DNA of 64,000 nt from Bradyrhizobium sp. AT1 (GTDB lineage: Bacteria; Pseudomonadota; Alphaproteobacteria; Rhizobiales; Xanthobacteraceae). Below the pieces are notes generated by a model that saw only the letters and a list, made by a program, of their open reading frames with translations, ran no database searches and was not told where the DNA came from. The stretch lies in assembly GCF_001590795.1 (NCBI RefSeq), contig NZ_JXDL01000001.1:3583780-3647779 (forward strand), in the 5' to 3' direction. The position numbers were made by a program, and so were the translations under genes. Every line of letters begins with the position of its first letter. Position 1 is the first letter of the stretch. This document shows positions 11,531-19,875 of the stretch, piece by piece.

Positions 11531-12838
11531 GTGTTTCGCAGAACAGCGGCATCGCTGAAGGGACACAGCTTCCTTCACGTCATCAAGCTCGTCTCGCCTT
11601 TCGTGATGGTCGTCGTGCTCCAGGCGGCAATCGCGGGATTCAGTCTCGAGGTGATGTCGTCGGTTCGCGCCTATGTCGCAGGCGAAGCGCTGTGGTCCCG
11701 GTCGCAGAAGAACGCCGTCTATTTCCTCAATCTCTATCTGCATTCGGGCGATGCCAGCCAGTTCGCGCAATACCGGACCTCGCTCGCCGTTCCCATCGGT
11801 GATGAATTCGCGCGCTGGGCGCTCGAGCGGGATCCGGTCGACGTCGAGACCGCCCGCATCGGCTTCCTGCAAGGCGGCAATCATCCCGATGACGTCCCCG
11901 GACTGATTTGGCTGTTTCGCTATTTCAACCGCGTCAGCTTCCTGCAGGAAGCGATCCACGAGTGGGCCGCGACCGATCCGATGCTGCTGGAGCTGAGCGT
12001 GTTCGGCGAGGTGATCCGGTCCGAATGGGAGCACGGCCCTGTACGAGACACCAATCGCCTGCAACTCCTGTCGTCGCGGCTCTCCGAGCTCAACACCCAG
12101 TTCACGGTGCATGCCAACCGGTTCTCCACCGTCCTCGGCGAAGGCTCCCGCGCCATCAAGCTGGCGCTGACCGGCATCAACATCGGCACCGCCGTCACTT
12201 TGATCCTGCTCCTGATCTGGCACACCAGGCGGTTGCTGCTGCAACGACAGGCATTCGAAGATGCCCTGCATGCCGAGAAGGAACGCCTGGCCTGGCAGGC
12301 GTCGCACGACTGGCTGACCGGCCTGTCCAACCGCCGCTCCTTCGAAGCGCGGCTGCAAGGCGAGCTGGACGTTGCCGCGGCGGGGCCGCTCGGCCTGATC
12401 CTGCTCGACCTCGACCAGTTCAAGACCGTCAACGACACCTGCGGGCACCTGGCCGGCGACCGCCTGCTCTGCCAGGTTTCGCGCCTGCTGCAACAGGATC
12501 GGCGTCCGCGTGACCTGGTGGCCCGGCTCGGCGGTGACGAATTCGGGCTGATCCTGCCGCAGTGCTCGCCCGCGACCGCAGTCGATATCGCTGAACGGCT
12601 GCGGCGATCGATGGAGTTGCTCAACTTCGCCTGGGACGATCGCTGCTTTGCGGTGACCGCCAGCATCGGCGTCGCCTGCATTGCAGACGCCAACACCACG
12701 CTTGAGGACGCGATGCGGCGCGCAGATGCCGCCTGCTATCGTGCCAAGGAAAAGGGACGCAACCGCGTTCAGGTCGACGGTGGAAGAGCCGATGTCGTCG
12801 TCGTTGCGGCACGGCCGCGCGAAGCCGCACGGGCCTGA
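11531..12838 (+). CDS. Membrane-bound diguanylate cyclase (GGDEF)
   Basis: 435 residues from a GTG start. One N-terminal membrane helix (about 15-33), an extracytoplasmic region of about 180 residues, a second helix (about 213-233), a short coiled coil and a GGDEF domain. The catalytic GGDEF is exact (residues 333-337, ARLGGDEFGLI), and an RxxD product-inhibition site (RPRD) sits just upstream, so c-di-GMP synthesis with feedback control is expected. No EAL domain. It could oppose the HD-GYP protein at 64, but a direct link is not shown. The input domain is not recognised. Confidence 0.9.
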   Translation: MFRRTAASLKGHSFLHVIKLVSPFVMVVVLQAAIAGFSLEVMSSVRAYVAGEALWSRSQKNAVYFLNLYLHSGDASQFAQYRTSLAVPIGDEFARWALERDPVDVETARIGFLQGGNHPDDVPGLIWLFRYFNRVSFLQEAIHEWAATDPMLLELSVFGEVIRSEWEHGPVRDTNRLQLLSSRLSELNTQFTVHANRFSTVLGEGSRAIKLALTGINIGTAVTLILLLIWHTRRLLLQRQAFEDALHAEKERLAWQASHDWLTGLSNRRSFEARLQGELDVAAAGPLGLILLDLDQFKTVNDTCGHLAGDRLLCQVSRLLQQDRRPRDLVARLGGDEFGLILPQCSPATAVDIAERLRRSMELLNFAWDDRCFAVTASIGVACIADANTTLEDAMRRADAACYRAKEKGRNRVQVDGGRADVVVVAARPREAARA

Positions 12839-12853
12839 GCCCGCTCGCCCCCG

Positions 12854-13474
12854 TCAGCGCAAAGGCAAGATGCCAAGACCCTTGAGATGCACGTCGATAA
12901 ATTGTTCGACCTGCTGCCGCAGCATCTGCGGCGGCACGGCCACCATGCGCTCCTCGAGGCCGAGGGAGATGATGCCGTGCACGGCGGAAAACAGCGTGCG
13001 CGACAGCAGCGCGATCTTCACGTCATCCGCATCCGGCAATAGCCGCACCAGGGGCGGATGCATCAGCGCGAAAGCGTCCATCACCATCTGCAGGATGTCG
13101 TCGGGATAGGGACGGTCGTCCTCCATCCGATGCTCGAACAGCGAACGCAGCAGATTGGCGTGCTCCGCGAAGAATTCGAGATAGGTCGCGGCAAGCCCGT
13201 AGAGCTGGCGAACGGGGTCATCGGCCGGAACCCCGCCAAGCCGGGCCGTGAGAGCCTGAACGGTCTCCCGGTTGACGGTCAGGATCACGCCGTCGAAGTC
13301 GCCGAACTCGTTATAGACGCTGCCGACGGAACAGCCGGCGGCCTCGGCGACGTCACGAACCTTCAATGATTTCAGCCCTTTAGCCGCAATAATGCTGCGG
13401 GCGATCTCCAGGATCTGGAGCCGGCGCCGATTTTTTTTCTGGTCTCGCAGCGATTCTTCTTGAACATTGTTCAT
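12854..13474 (-). CDS. TetR-family regulator
   Basis: 206 residues from the ATG at 13474. N-terminal TetR helix-turn-helix (about 22-65): AAKGLKSLKVRDVAEAAG followed by SVGSVYNEFGDFDGVI. The helical C-terminal domain would bind a ligand. The start codon lies inside the first of two identical palindromes (13461-13473, 13491-13503), a typical autoregulation layout. A TTG in the same frame at 13504 would add 10 residues. Divergent from the 88-codon ORF at 13526 and upstream of the LplT-Aas gene, so lipid or acyl ligands are possible but not shown. Confidence 0.88.
   Translation of the reverse strand: MNNVQEESLRDQKKNRRRLQILEIARSIIAAKGLKSLKVRDVAEAAGCSVGSVYNEFGDFDGVILTVNRETVQALTARLGGVPADDPVRQLYGLAATYLEFFAEHANLLRSLFEHRMEDDRPYPDDILQMVMDAFALMHPPLVRLLPDADDVKIALLSRTLFSAVHGIISLGLEERMVAVPPQMLRQQVEQFIDVHLKGLGILPLR
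13461..13473. promoter_or_regulatory. TetR operator-like palindrome, copy 1
   Basis: TGAACATTGTTCA, a perfect 6-bp inverted repeat around one central base. It overlaps the first codons of the TetR gene (ATG at 13474-13472 on the minus strand). An identical copy starts 30 bases away, three helical turns, so dimers could bind on the same face. Confidence 0.65.
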
Positions 13475-13490
13475 TTTCAAGCTACTCACG

Positions 13491-13503
13491 TGAACATTGT
13501 TCA
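13491..13503. promoter_or_regulatory. TetR operator-like palindrome, copy 2
   Basis: Second exact copy of TGAACATTGTTCA, between the TetR start and the divergent ATG at 13526. It is placed to control both transcription units. Confidence 0.65.
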
Positions 13504-13525
13504 ATTTAACCCGGAGACCTGCAAA

Positions 13526-13792
13526 ATGCAAACCCTCGCTGTTGATATCGCCGCCACCTTCATCGATGACGCTGCAAGCCTCGCGACCGGCTTTGGCCGG
13601 GCCGTTCTCAGGCTGGCCATGAGGCCGATCGATCGTATCGCCAATGCCTGCGACATTGCCGGCGTCCTCACCGAGCGGCGCGCGACCTTCCGGATGTGGC
13701 GGGCCAGCCGCGCCCGTGCTCGTCTCGAAGGCCGCAAGTTCAGCATTCTTGGCCGTTTCTCGCCCTTTCGCCACCTCGCCCATCTCACCTGA
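13526..13792 (+). CDS. Small hypothetical protein, divergent from TetR gene
   Basis: 88 residues beginning MQTLAVDIAATFIDDAASLA, with a CCGGAG Shine-Dalgarno about 10 bases before the ATG. The first half is a mildly hydrophobic helix; the second half is rich in Arg (RRATFRMWRASRARARLEG). No family recognised. Transcribed away from the TetR gene across the two palindromes, so probably a direct target of that repressor. GC-rich codon use matches the neighbours. Confidence 0.5.
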   Translation: MQTLAVDIAATFIDDAASLATGFGRAVLRLAMRPIDRIANACDIAGVLTERRATFRMWRASRARARLEGRKFSILGRFSPFRHLAHLT

Positions 13793-13857
13793 GACGAGTG
13801 GCCGGCCCTCGCAGATTCGGCCCGAATGTCGAATCTGGCGGCAACGAAGGACTCACC

Positions 13858-13980
13858 ATGTCCGGACATTCGCGGGCGTTCCCGCTGGCCTCCATGAGGC
13901 GGTTCAGGTTTTCATCGCCCGAGCCATATCCGAGACAAGCGCGGCTGACGCGGTCGCGACAAAGATATTTGCGAACCTAA
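13858..13980 (+). CDS. Possible 40-residue ORF
   Basis: ATG at 13858 with an AAGGA seven bases upstream; product begins MSGHSRAFPLASMRRF and is Arg-rich. This is the only candidate coding stretch in the 346 bases between 13792 and 14139. No homologue recognised. The rest of that gap shows no clear promoter or hairpin. Confidence 0.25.
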   Translation: MSGHSRAFPLASMRRFRFSSPEPYPRQARLTRSRQRYLRT

Positions 13981-14138
13981 CGAGATCAGTTGGAGACCAA
14001 CAGGATCGGAGGAACCGAGGGGACAGAACAGGCTGGCGACATCCTCGCCGTGCGATCGTTCTTCCCATGCGCTTCCGGTCGTGACGCTTCACAGACAACG
14101 CAACAATCTCAGGCTGCTTTTCTACAACAGGACTCGTC

Positions 14139-17100
14139 ATGATCAGGGAATTGATGTCGTCACGCCGCTTTGCGCCGCTGTTCTGGGCGCAATTCTTCTC
14201 GGCGCTCAATGACAACGTGCTCAAGAACGCACTCGTCATCATCCTGCTTTACAGTGCCGCGACCGGCCACGGCGATGCCCTGGTGACGGTGGCTGGCGCC
14301 GTCTTCATCTTCCCCTATTTCATCCTGTCCGGGCTCGGTGGCCAGCTCGCCGACAAATACGTCAAATCTGTCGTCGCACGGCGGCTCAAATTCGCCGAGA
14401 TCTTCGCCGCCGGCTTTGCTGCCGCCGGCTTCTTCCTGCACTCGGTGCCGCTGCTGTTCGCGGCGCTCGCTTTGTTCGGCGTCATCGCCGCACTGTTCGG
14501 GCCGGTGAAATACGCCATGCTGCCGGACCAGCTCGAGCTCGGCGAGCTCGCGACCGGCAACGCCCTGGTGGAGGGCGCGACCTTCATGGCCATCCTGCTC
14601 GGCACCGTCGCCGGCGGCCAGTTCGTCGCCGGCTCCGCGCATATGGGCTGGGTCGCATCCGCCGTGGTCGTGCTGGCCCTGCTGTCCTGGGCGTTCGCGT
14701 CCCGGATTCCGCAGACCACGCCCTCCGCGCCCGAGCTGCCCGTCGATGGCAATCCCTGGACCTCGACGGTGAGCCTTCTCAGGACGTTGCATGCCGACCA
14801 TCGGCTTTGGGACGGCACCGTGATCGTCTCCTGGTTCTGGCTGGTCGGCGCCATCGTGCTGTCGCTGCTGCCGGCGCTGGTGAAGGAGGTCGTGGGCGGC
14901 ACCGAGGGCGTGGTGACGCTGTGCCTTGCGATCTTTGCGATCGGCATCGCGATCGGCTCGCTGTTCGCAGCCAGCCTCAGCCACGTTCGCCCGAACCTCG
15001 CGCTGGTGCCGATCGGCGCGATCATCATGGGCTTTGCCGGCCTCGATCTCGCCTTCGCGATCGCCGTGACCGCCAAGGGCCAGGACATCACCGCGTCCGG
15101 TTTCGCGACCTCGTTCGCGGGCCTGCGCATGCTGGCCGATTTCGTCGCCTTCGCATTCGGCGGCGGCCTGTTCGTCGTCCCCTCCTTCGCCGCCGTCCAG
15201 GCCTGGTCGGCGCCCAACGAGCGCGCCCGTATCATCGCCGCCGGCAACGTGCTGCAGGCTGCCTTCATGGTGGTCGGCTCGCTGTTCGTCGCGCTGCTGC
15301 AGGCGGCGGGCCTCCATATCGGCTGGATCTTCTTCGGGCTCGGCGTCGCCAGCTTCGGCGCGGTGTGGTTCGTGCTGACCAAATGGGGCAAGGAAGGCGT
15401 GCGCGATTTCGGCGGGCTCCTGTTCCGCGCGCTGTTCCGCACCGAGGTGCGCGGGCTGGAAAACCTGCCGCCGCTGGGCACCCGCATGCTGATCGCGCCG
15501 AACCATGTCAGCCTGATCGACGGTCCGCTGCTGCACGCCGTGCTGCCGATCGATGCAAGCTTTGCGGTCGATACCGGCATCGCCAAGGCCTGGTGGGCCA
15601 AGCCGTTCCTGCGCGTCGTCAAGCACTACACCATGGACCCGACCAAGCCGCTGGCCGCGCGCGACCTGATCAAGCTGGTCGCCGCCGGCGAGCCCGTGGT
15701 GATCTTCCCGGAAGGACGCATCACCGTCTCCGGATCGCTGATGAAGGTCTATGACGGCACCGCAATGATTGCCGACAAGGCCGACGCCGTGGTCGTGCCG
15801 GTGCGCATCGAAGGCGCGCAGCGCTCGCATCTCAGCTACCTCAATTCCAGCCAGATCAAGCGCTCGTGGTTTCCGCGGGTGACGGTCACCATCCTGCCGC
15901 CGGTCAAGCTGCCGGTCGACGCCGCGCTGAAGGGCAAGGCGCGCCGCAATGCCGCCGGTGCCGCGCTCCAGGACGTGATGATCGATGCCATGGTGAAGAA
16001 CGCCATGCTCGACCACTCGCTGTTCGAGGCGCTCGGCCACGCCTATCGCGACCGCGACACCGGCAAGGTCATCATCGAGGACGCCCTCGGCACCAAGCTG
16101 ACCTATCGCAAGCTGATCCTCGGCGCGCAGGTCTTGAGCCGCAAGCTGGAGAACGGGACTGCCGTCGGCGAGAATGTCGGCGTGCTGCTGCCGAATTCCG
16201 CCGGCGTCGCCGTCGTCTTCATGGCGCTGCAGAATATCGGCCGGGTGCCGGCGATGCTCAACTTCTCCGCCGGCCCGGTCAACGTGCTGGCCGCCATGAA
16301 GGCCGCGCAGGTCAAGACCGTGCTGACTTCGAAGGCGTTCATCGAGAAGGGCAAGCTCGACAAGCTGATGGCCGCGATCTCCGCGGAGGCACGCGTGGTC
16401 TATCTCGAAGACGTCCGCGCCTCGATCGGCGTCGCCGACAAGATCAAGGGCCTGCTCGCCGGCACGACGCCCCGCGTCGTCCGCCAGGCCAACGATCCCG
16501 CCGTCGTGCTGTTCACGTCGGGTTCGGAAGGCACGCCCAAGGGCGTGGTGCTGTCCCATCGCAACATCCTCGCCAACGCGGCGCAGGCGCTGGCGCGGGT
16601 CGATGCCAACGCCAATGACAAGGTGTTCAACGTGCTGCCGGTGTTCCATTCGTTCGGGCTCACGGGCGGAATGATGATGCCGATGCTCGCGGGCATTCCG
16701 ATCTACATGTACCCTTCGCCGCTGCACTACCGGATCGTGCCCGAGCTGATCTACCAGACCGGCGCCACCATACTGTTCGGCACAGATACGTTCCTCACCG
16801 GCTATGCCCGCTCGGCGCATGCCTACGACTTCCGCACGCTGCGCCTCGTGATCGCCGGCGCCGAGGCGGTCAAGGACCGCACGCGCCAGGTGTTCATGGA
16901 GCGCTATGGTATTCGCATCCTCGAAGGCTATGGCGTCACCGAGACCGCGCCGGTGCTGGCGATGAACACGCCGATGGCCAATCGCCCCGGTACCGTCGGC
17001 CGCCTCTCGCCGCTGATGGAAAGCCGCCTCGATCCGGTCCCCGGCATCGAGGAAGGCGGCCGCCTCTCGGTGCGCGGGCCGAACGTTATGCTTGGTTACC

Positions 17101-17543
17101 TCAGGGCCGAGAATCCCGGCGTGCTCGAAAAGCTTCCCGAGGGCTGGCACGACACCGGCGACATCGTGGCGATCGACGCCGCCGGCTTCATCACCATCAA
17201 GGGTCGCGCCAAGCGCTTTGCCAAGATCGCAGGCGAGATGGTCTCGCTATCGGCCGTCGAAGCCATCGCGACCACGCTGTGGCCGCAGGCCGGATCGATC
17301 GCCGTGTCGATCCCCGACCAGCGCAAGGGCGAGCGCATCGTGCTGCTGACGACGGAGAAGACCGCCGAGCGCAGCGCGATGCAGGCCCAGGCCAAGACGA
17401 TCGGCGCGTCCGAGCTCACCGTCCCCGCGGCGATCATGGTGGTCGACAAGGTGCCGCTGCTCGGCACCGGCAAGACCGACTACGTCACCGCCACGACGAT
17501 GGCCCGCGAGCAAGCCTCCGCGCCGGAGCGCGAGGTGGCGTAA
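14139..17543 (+). CDS. aas: LplT-Aas fusion: lysophospholipid transporter / acyltransferase / acyl-ACP synthetase
   Basis: 1134 residues with three modules. Residues 1-410 are an MFS-type lysophospholipid flippase (LplT-like, about 12 helices). Residues 435-620 are a PlsC-type acyltransferase with NHVSLID (H-x4-D, near 455) and FPEGRIT. Residues 640-1120 are an AMP-binding acyl-ACP synthetase with FTSGSEGTPKG near 791, GYGVTET and HDTGDIVAID. Known Aas proteins re-acylate 2-lysophosphatidylethanolamine at the inner membrane; fusing the flippase gives import and repair in one protein. Full length with no frameshift. The upstream TetR gene may control it. Confidence 0.94.
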   Translation: MIRELMSSRRFAPLFWAQFFSALNDNVLKNALVIILLYSAATGHGDALVTVAGAVFIFPYFILSGLGGQLADKYVKSVVARRLKFAEIFAAGFAAAGFFLHSVPLLFAALALFGVIAALFGPVKYAMLPDQLELGELATGNALVEGATFMAILLGTVAGGQFVAGSAHMGWVASAVVVLALLSWAFASRIPQTTPSAPELPVDGNPWTSTVSLLRTLHADHRLWDGTVIVSWFWLVGAIVLSLLPALVKEVVGGTEGVVTLCLAIFAIGIAIGSLFAASLSHVRPNLALVPIGAIIMGFAGLDLAFAIAVTAKGQDITASGFATSFAGLRMLADFVAFAFGGGLFVVPSFAAVQAWSAPNERARIIAAGNVLQAAFMVVGSLFVALLQAAGLHIGWIFFGLGVASFGAVWFVLTKWGKEGVRDFGGLLFRALFRTEVRGLENLPPLGTRMLIAPNHVSLIDGPLLHAVLPIDASFAVDTGIAKAWWAKPFLRVVKHYTMDPTKPLAARDLIKLVAAGEPVVIFPEGRITVSGSLMKVYDGTAMIADKADAVVVPVRIEGAQRSHLSYLNSSQIKRSWFPRVTVTILPPVKLPVDAALKGKARRNAAGAALQDVMIDAMVKNAMLDHSLFEALGHAYRDRDTGKVIIEDALGTKLTYRKLILGAQVLSRKLENGTAVGENVGVLLPNSAGVAVVFMALQNIGRVPAMLNFSAGPVNVLAAMKAAQVKTVLTSKAFIEKGKLDKLMAAISAEARVVYLEDVRASIGVADKIKGLLAGTTPRVVRQANDPAVVLFTSGSEGTPKGVVLSHRNILANAAQALARVDANANDKVFNVLPVFHSFGLTGGMMMPMLAGIPIYMYPSPLHYRIVPELIYQTGATILFGTDTFLTGYARSAHAYDFRTLRLVIAGAEAVKDRTRQVFMERYGIRILEGYGVTETAPVLAMNTPMANRPGTVGRLSPLMESRLDPVPGIEEGGRLSVRGPNVMLGYLRAENPGVLEKLPEGWHDTGDIVAIDAAGFITIKGRAKRFAKIAGEMVSLSAVEAIATTLWPQAGSIAVSIPDQRKGERIVLLTTEKTAERSAMQAQAKTIGASELTVPAAIMVVDKVPLLGTGKTDYVTATTMAREQASAPEREVA

Positions 17544-17556
17544 GCGCGGCTCGTTC

Positions 17557-17675
17557 ACCTCTCCCGCTTGCGGGAGAGGTCACGCCGAATGCGCGGGTGA
17601 GGGCTTTCTCCTCTAGGAGATTGTCCCATCATGTTGACACCCTCTCCCCGGCCCTCTCCCGCGGGCGGGAGAGGG
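17557..17675. terminator. Two hairpins between convergent aas and tcuB
   Basis: Hairpin 1 at 17557-17580: ACCTCTCCCGC, 2-base loop, exact complement (11-bp stem). Hairpin 2 at 17652-17675: 10-bp stem CCCTCTCCCG with a 4-base loop. Both share the CTCTCCCGC core, a REP-like unit common in Bradyrhizobium intergenic regions. They lie between two convergent genes and probably act as bidirectional terminators, although no T-run follows. Confidence 0.6.
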
Positions 17676-17716
17676 AGCCACATCCGTCGTTAACGACTAA
17701 CCCAATCCCATCATGT

Positions 17717-18817
17717 TCACGCCGCCGTCCGTCGCTCCTGCGCATAACGCACCAGCGCCGCGAAGCGGTAAATGCCGTGCACGAACTTGCCATAGGGCAT
17801 GGTGATGAACAGCGCGAACACGGCGCCGAGATGCAGCGCCAGAAGCGGCCCCATGGCAGAGGTCTCGCGCAGGAGCAGAAGCAGCATGCCCGTCAGCCCG
17901 GTCAGGAACAGCATGGCGATGAAGCCGACATCCATGCCGTAGCTGAGCTCGTCGAGCAGAGCGGGATCTCGCCGCAGCTTGGCCGTAAGCAGGCCGATCG
18001 GGCCAATGATCAGGCCGATGCCGCCGAGCGTGCCGAGCACCACGGGCAGGTCCCACCACGGATACGGCGCCTCGCGGCCGAGCAGATAGTGGTAAAGCGT
18101 CGCCACCGACGTCGCGCCAAAGCACAGGATGAAGCCGTAGAACGTCAGGTGGTGATAGAGCTTGCGCCGGTCGGTCGGCTTGTCGTCCTCGTTGTAGCAG
18201 CCGACGCCGCCACCATGGAGATAGCGCAGCTCACCGGCGTCGCGGATCGCCTGGACAATCGAGCCGCCGTCGGCGCGGCCGCCGATTGGCGGACCGATGT
18301 CTCGCCAGAAGGCGCGCACGCTCATGACCAGGGCCAGAACAGCATAGAGGAAGGCAGCGCTGAACAATGCGGCCATCGCGTTATGCGGCATCAGTCTGTA
18401 GAACGCACCGGGGCCGGTGTGCACACCGAACAGCACGTTGCGATCATTGAGGGCGGCGAAGCCGAGGATGAAGGCCGCCATGCTGAGCGCGGCGATGATG
18501 CTGATGACGAGCCCGTTGCGGGCGAAGGCGCCGGACAGCGCGCCCGGCCAGGCATAGGCCGCATAGGATTCGGCGCGTGCGACCGCGAGCGTCTTGGGGA
18601 CGTTGACATTGAATTCGTGCGGCGGGGAGAACTGGCAGTCGACATAGCAGGCGCCGCAGCCATGGCAGAGATTGGCGAGATAGTTGAGGTCGCCGTCGGA
18701 GAAGGCGCGGCGCATCTCCATGGCGGGAAACACCGCGCAGAGACCTTCGCAGTAGCGACAGGAATTGCAGACCGTCATCAGGCGGTCGGCTTCGTCCAAA
18801 ATTCTGGTTCCGTGCAT
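17717..18817 (-). CDS. tcuB: Tricarballylate utilisation protein TcuB (Fe-S membrane oxidoreductase)
   Basis: 366 residues. Two [4Fe-4S]-type cysteine clusters near the N-terminus (CNSCRYCEGLC and CHGCGACYVDC), then about six membrane helices, and a GVGCYNEDDKPTDRRK loop. In the described Tcu pathway, TcuB takes electrons from the FADH2 of TcuA and passes them to the membrane quinone pool, regenerating the dehydrogenase. Last gene of the tcuA - hydrolase - tcuB operon. Confidence 0.92.
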   Translation of the reverse strand: MHGTRILDEADRLMTVCNSCRYCEGLCAVFPAMEMRRAFSDGDLNYLANLCHGCGACYVDCQFSPPHEFNVNVPKTLAVARAESYAAYAWPGALSGAFARNGLVISIIAALSMAAFILGFAALNDRNVLFGVHTGPGAFYRLMPHNAMAALFSAAFLYAVLALVMSVRAFWRDIGPPIGGRADGGSIVQAIRDAGELRYLHGGGVGCYNEDDKPTDRRKLYHHLTFYGFILCFGATSVATLYHYLLGREAPYPWWDLPVVLGTLGGIGLIIGPIGLLTAKLRRDPALLDELSYGMDVGFIAMLFLTGLTGMLLLLLRETSAMGPLLALHLGAVFALFITMPYGKFVHGIYRFAALVRYAQERRTAA

Positions 18818-18821
18818 GGCG

Positions 18822-19850
18822 CTACTTCGTCAGGCCTTTGCCCTCGAGCCATTTCTGGATCAGGGCGGCGACCTCGAGGTTGTTCTTGTCCATCATCACC
18901 ATATGCGAATTGCCCTTGATGCCGACCTGCGGGAGGTCGACGACGTCGACGCTGCCGCCGGCCGTCTTGATGGCATCGGCAAAGGCGATGCCATTGGCGC
19001 GGATCTTGGGCCAGCGTGAATCGCGCTCGATATAGTCGCCATAGATGACGAGGGTCGGAATGGACTTCAGCACATCCGCCTTGGCGGGATCGCCGATGCC
19101 GGCTGGCTCGATCGCGATCAGCGCCTTGACCTTGTCGGGCCGGGCCTGCGCGACCTTGAAGCCGAAGCTGCCGGCCTGGCTGTGGAACAGGATCACCGAG
19201 GGGCCGACACGATCGAGCTCGGCGATATAGGCGGCGACGGTCGCATCGTCCGTCGTGGTCCAGCGCGGCACGTTCTGCTTGACGAAGTTCTCATAGCCCT
19301 CGACTGGAAACTGGTTGCCCGGCAACAGCTTTCGCTTGGCGGGATCGGGATCGTAGGAGCCCGGCCCTTCGCCGATGCGGAAACGCTCGAACGGATTGGC
19401 CGTGGTGAGGAAGACCGGCTCGCTCTTGAAGATGTCGGGGTATTGCGCCCAGCCCGCGCGCCCACGCTCCACCGCGTCGGAATTGTAGACCGCCCAGCCC
19501 TTGCGCAGGAAGTAATTGAGCCATCCTTCACGTCCGTCCGGCGTGGTCTCGTAGGTGACGCCAGTCAACCCGCCGCCATGCCACATCAGCAGCGGATAGG
19601 CGCCCTTCTCGTTGGCCGGCAGGAAATATTGCACATACATCTGCTCGACCTGATAGGTGCCGTTGGGATCGACCTTGGCCGGCACACCACCGGGCGTGAA
19701 CACGACCTCCCTCACCGGCTTGCCGGAGATCTCGACGAGACGCCCGCCGACATGGAACGAACCCATGTCGCGCAGGGTAATCGGCTCGGCGGCGTGGGCG
19801 TGACCTGCGATCAGCAGCGCCGTGAGCGAAGCGATGGCAATGCGCGACAT
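18822..19850 (-). CDS. Secreted alpha/beta hydrolase between tcuA and tcuB
   Basis: 342 residues, signal peptide 1-20 (cleavage near AHAAEP), so periplasmic. Alpha/beta-hydrolase features: MWHGGGLTG near the oxyanion region, a nucleophile elbow VILFHSQAGSFGF (Ser in HSQAG rather than GxSxG), and a late His in KGNSHMVMMDKNN. It lies 4 bases before tcuB and 25 after tcuA. This suggests that it frees the acid substrate from an ester before oxidation; that link is inference from position. GGGAGGAACC just before the ATG at 19850 fixes the start. Confidence 0.8.
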   Translation of the reverse strand: MSRIAIASLTALLIAGHAHAAEPITLRDMGSFHVGGRLVEISGKPVREVVFTPGGVPAKVDPNGTYQVEQMYVQYFLPANEKGAYPLLMWHGGGLTGVTYETTPDGREGWLNYFLRKGWAVYNSDAVERGRAGWAQYPDIFKSEPVFLTTANPFERFRIGEGPGSYDPDPAKRKLLPGNQFPVEGYENFVKQNVPRWTTTDDATVAAYIAELDRVGPSVILFHSQAGSFGFKVAQARPDKVKALIAIEPAGIGDPAKADVLKSIPTLVIYGDYIERDSRWPKIRANGIAFADAIKTAGGSVDVVDLPQVGIKGNSHMVMMDKNNLEVAALIQKWLEGKGLTK

Positions 19851-19875
19851 GGTTCCTCCCTGACTTTTCTTCGTT

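Noticed and set aside
14160..17150. 996-codon open frame antisense to the LplT-Aas gene
   Set aside because: His/Asp/Arg-rich composition typical of the antisense shadow of a GC-rich gene; no ribosome site or domain, while the other strand has three clear domains.
17635..17640. TTGACA near 17635 as a promoter
   Set aside because: It lies between two convergent genes inside a repeat and has no matching -10 box or downstream start.
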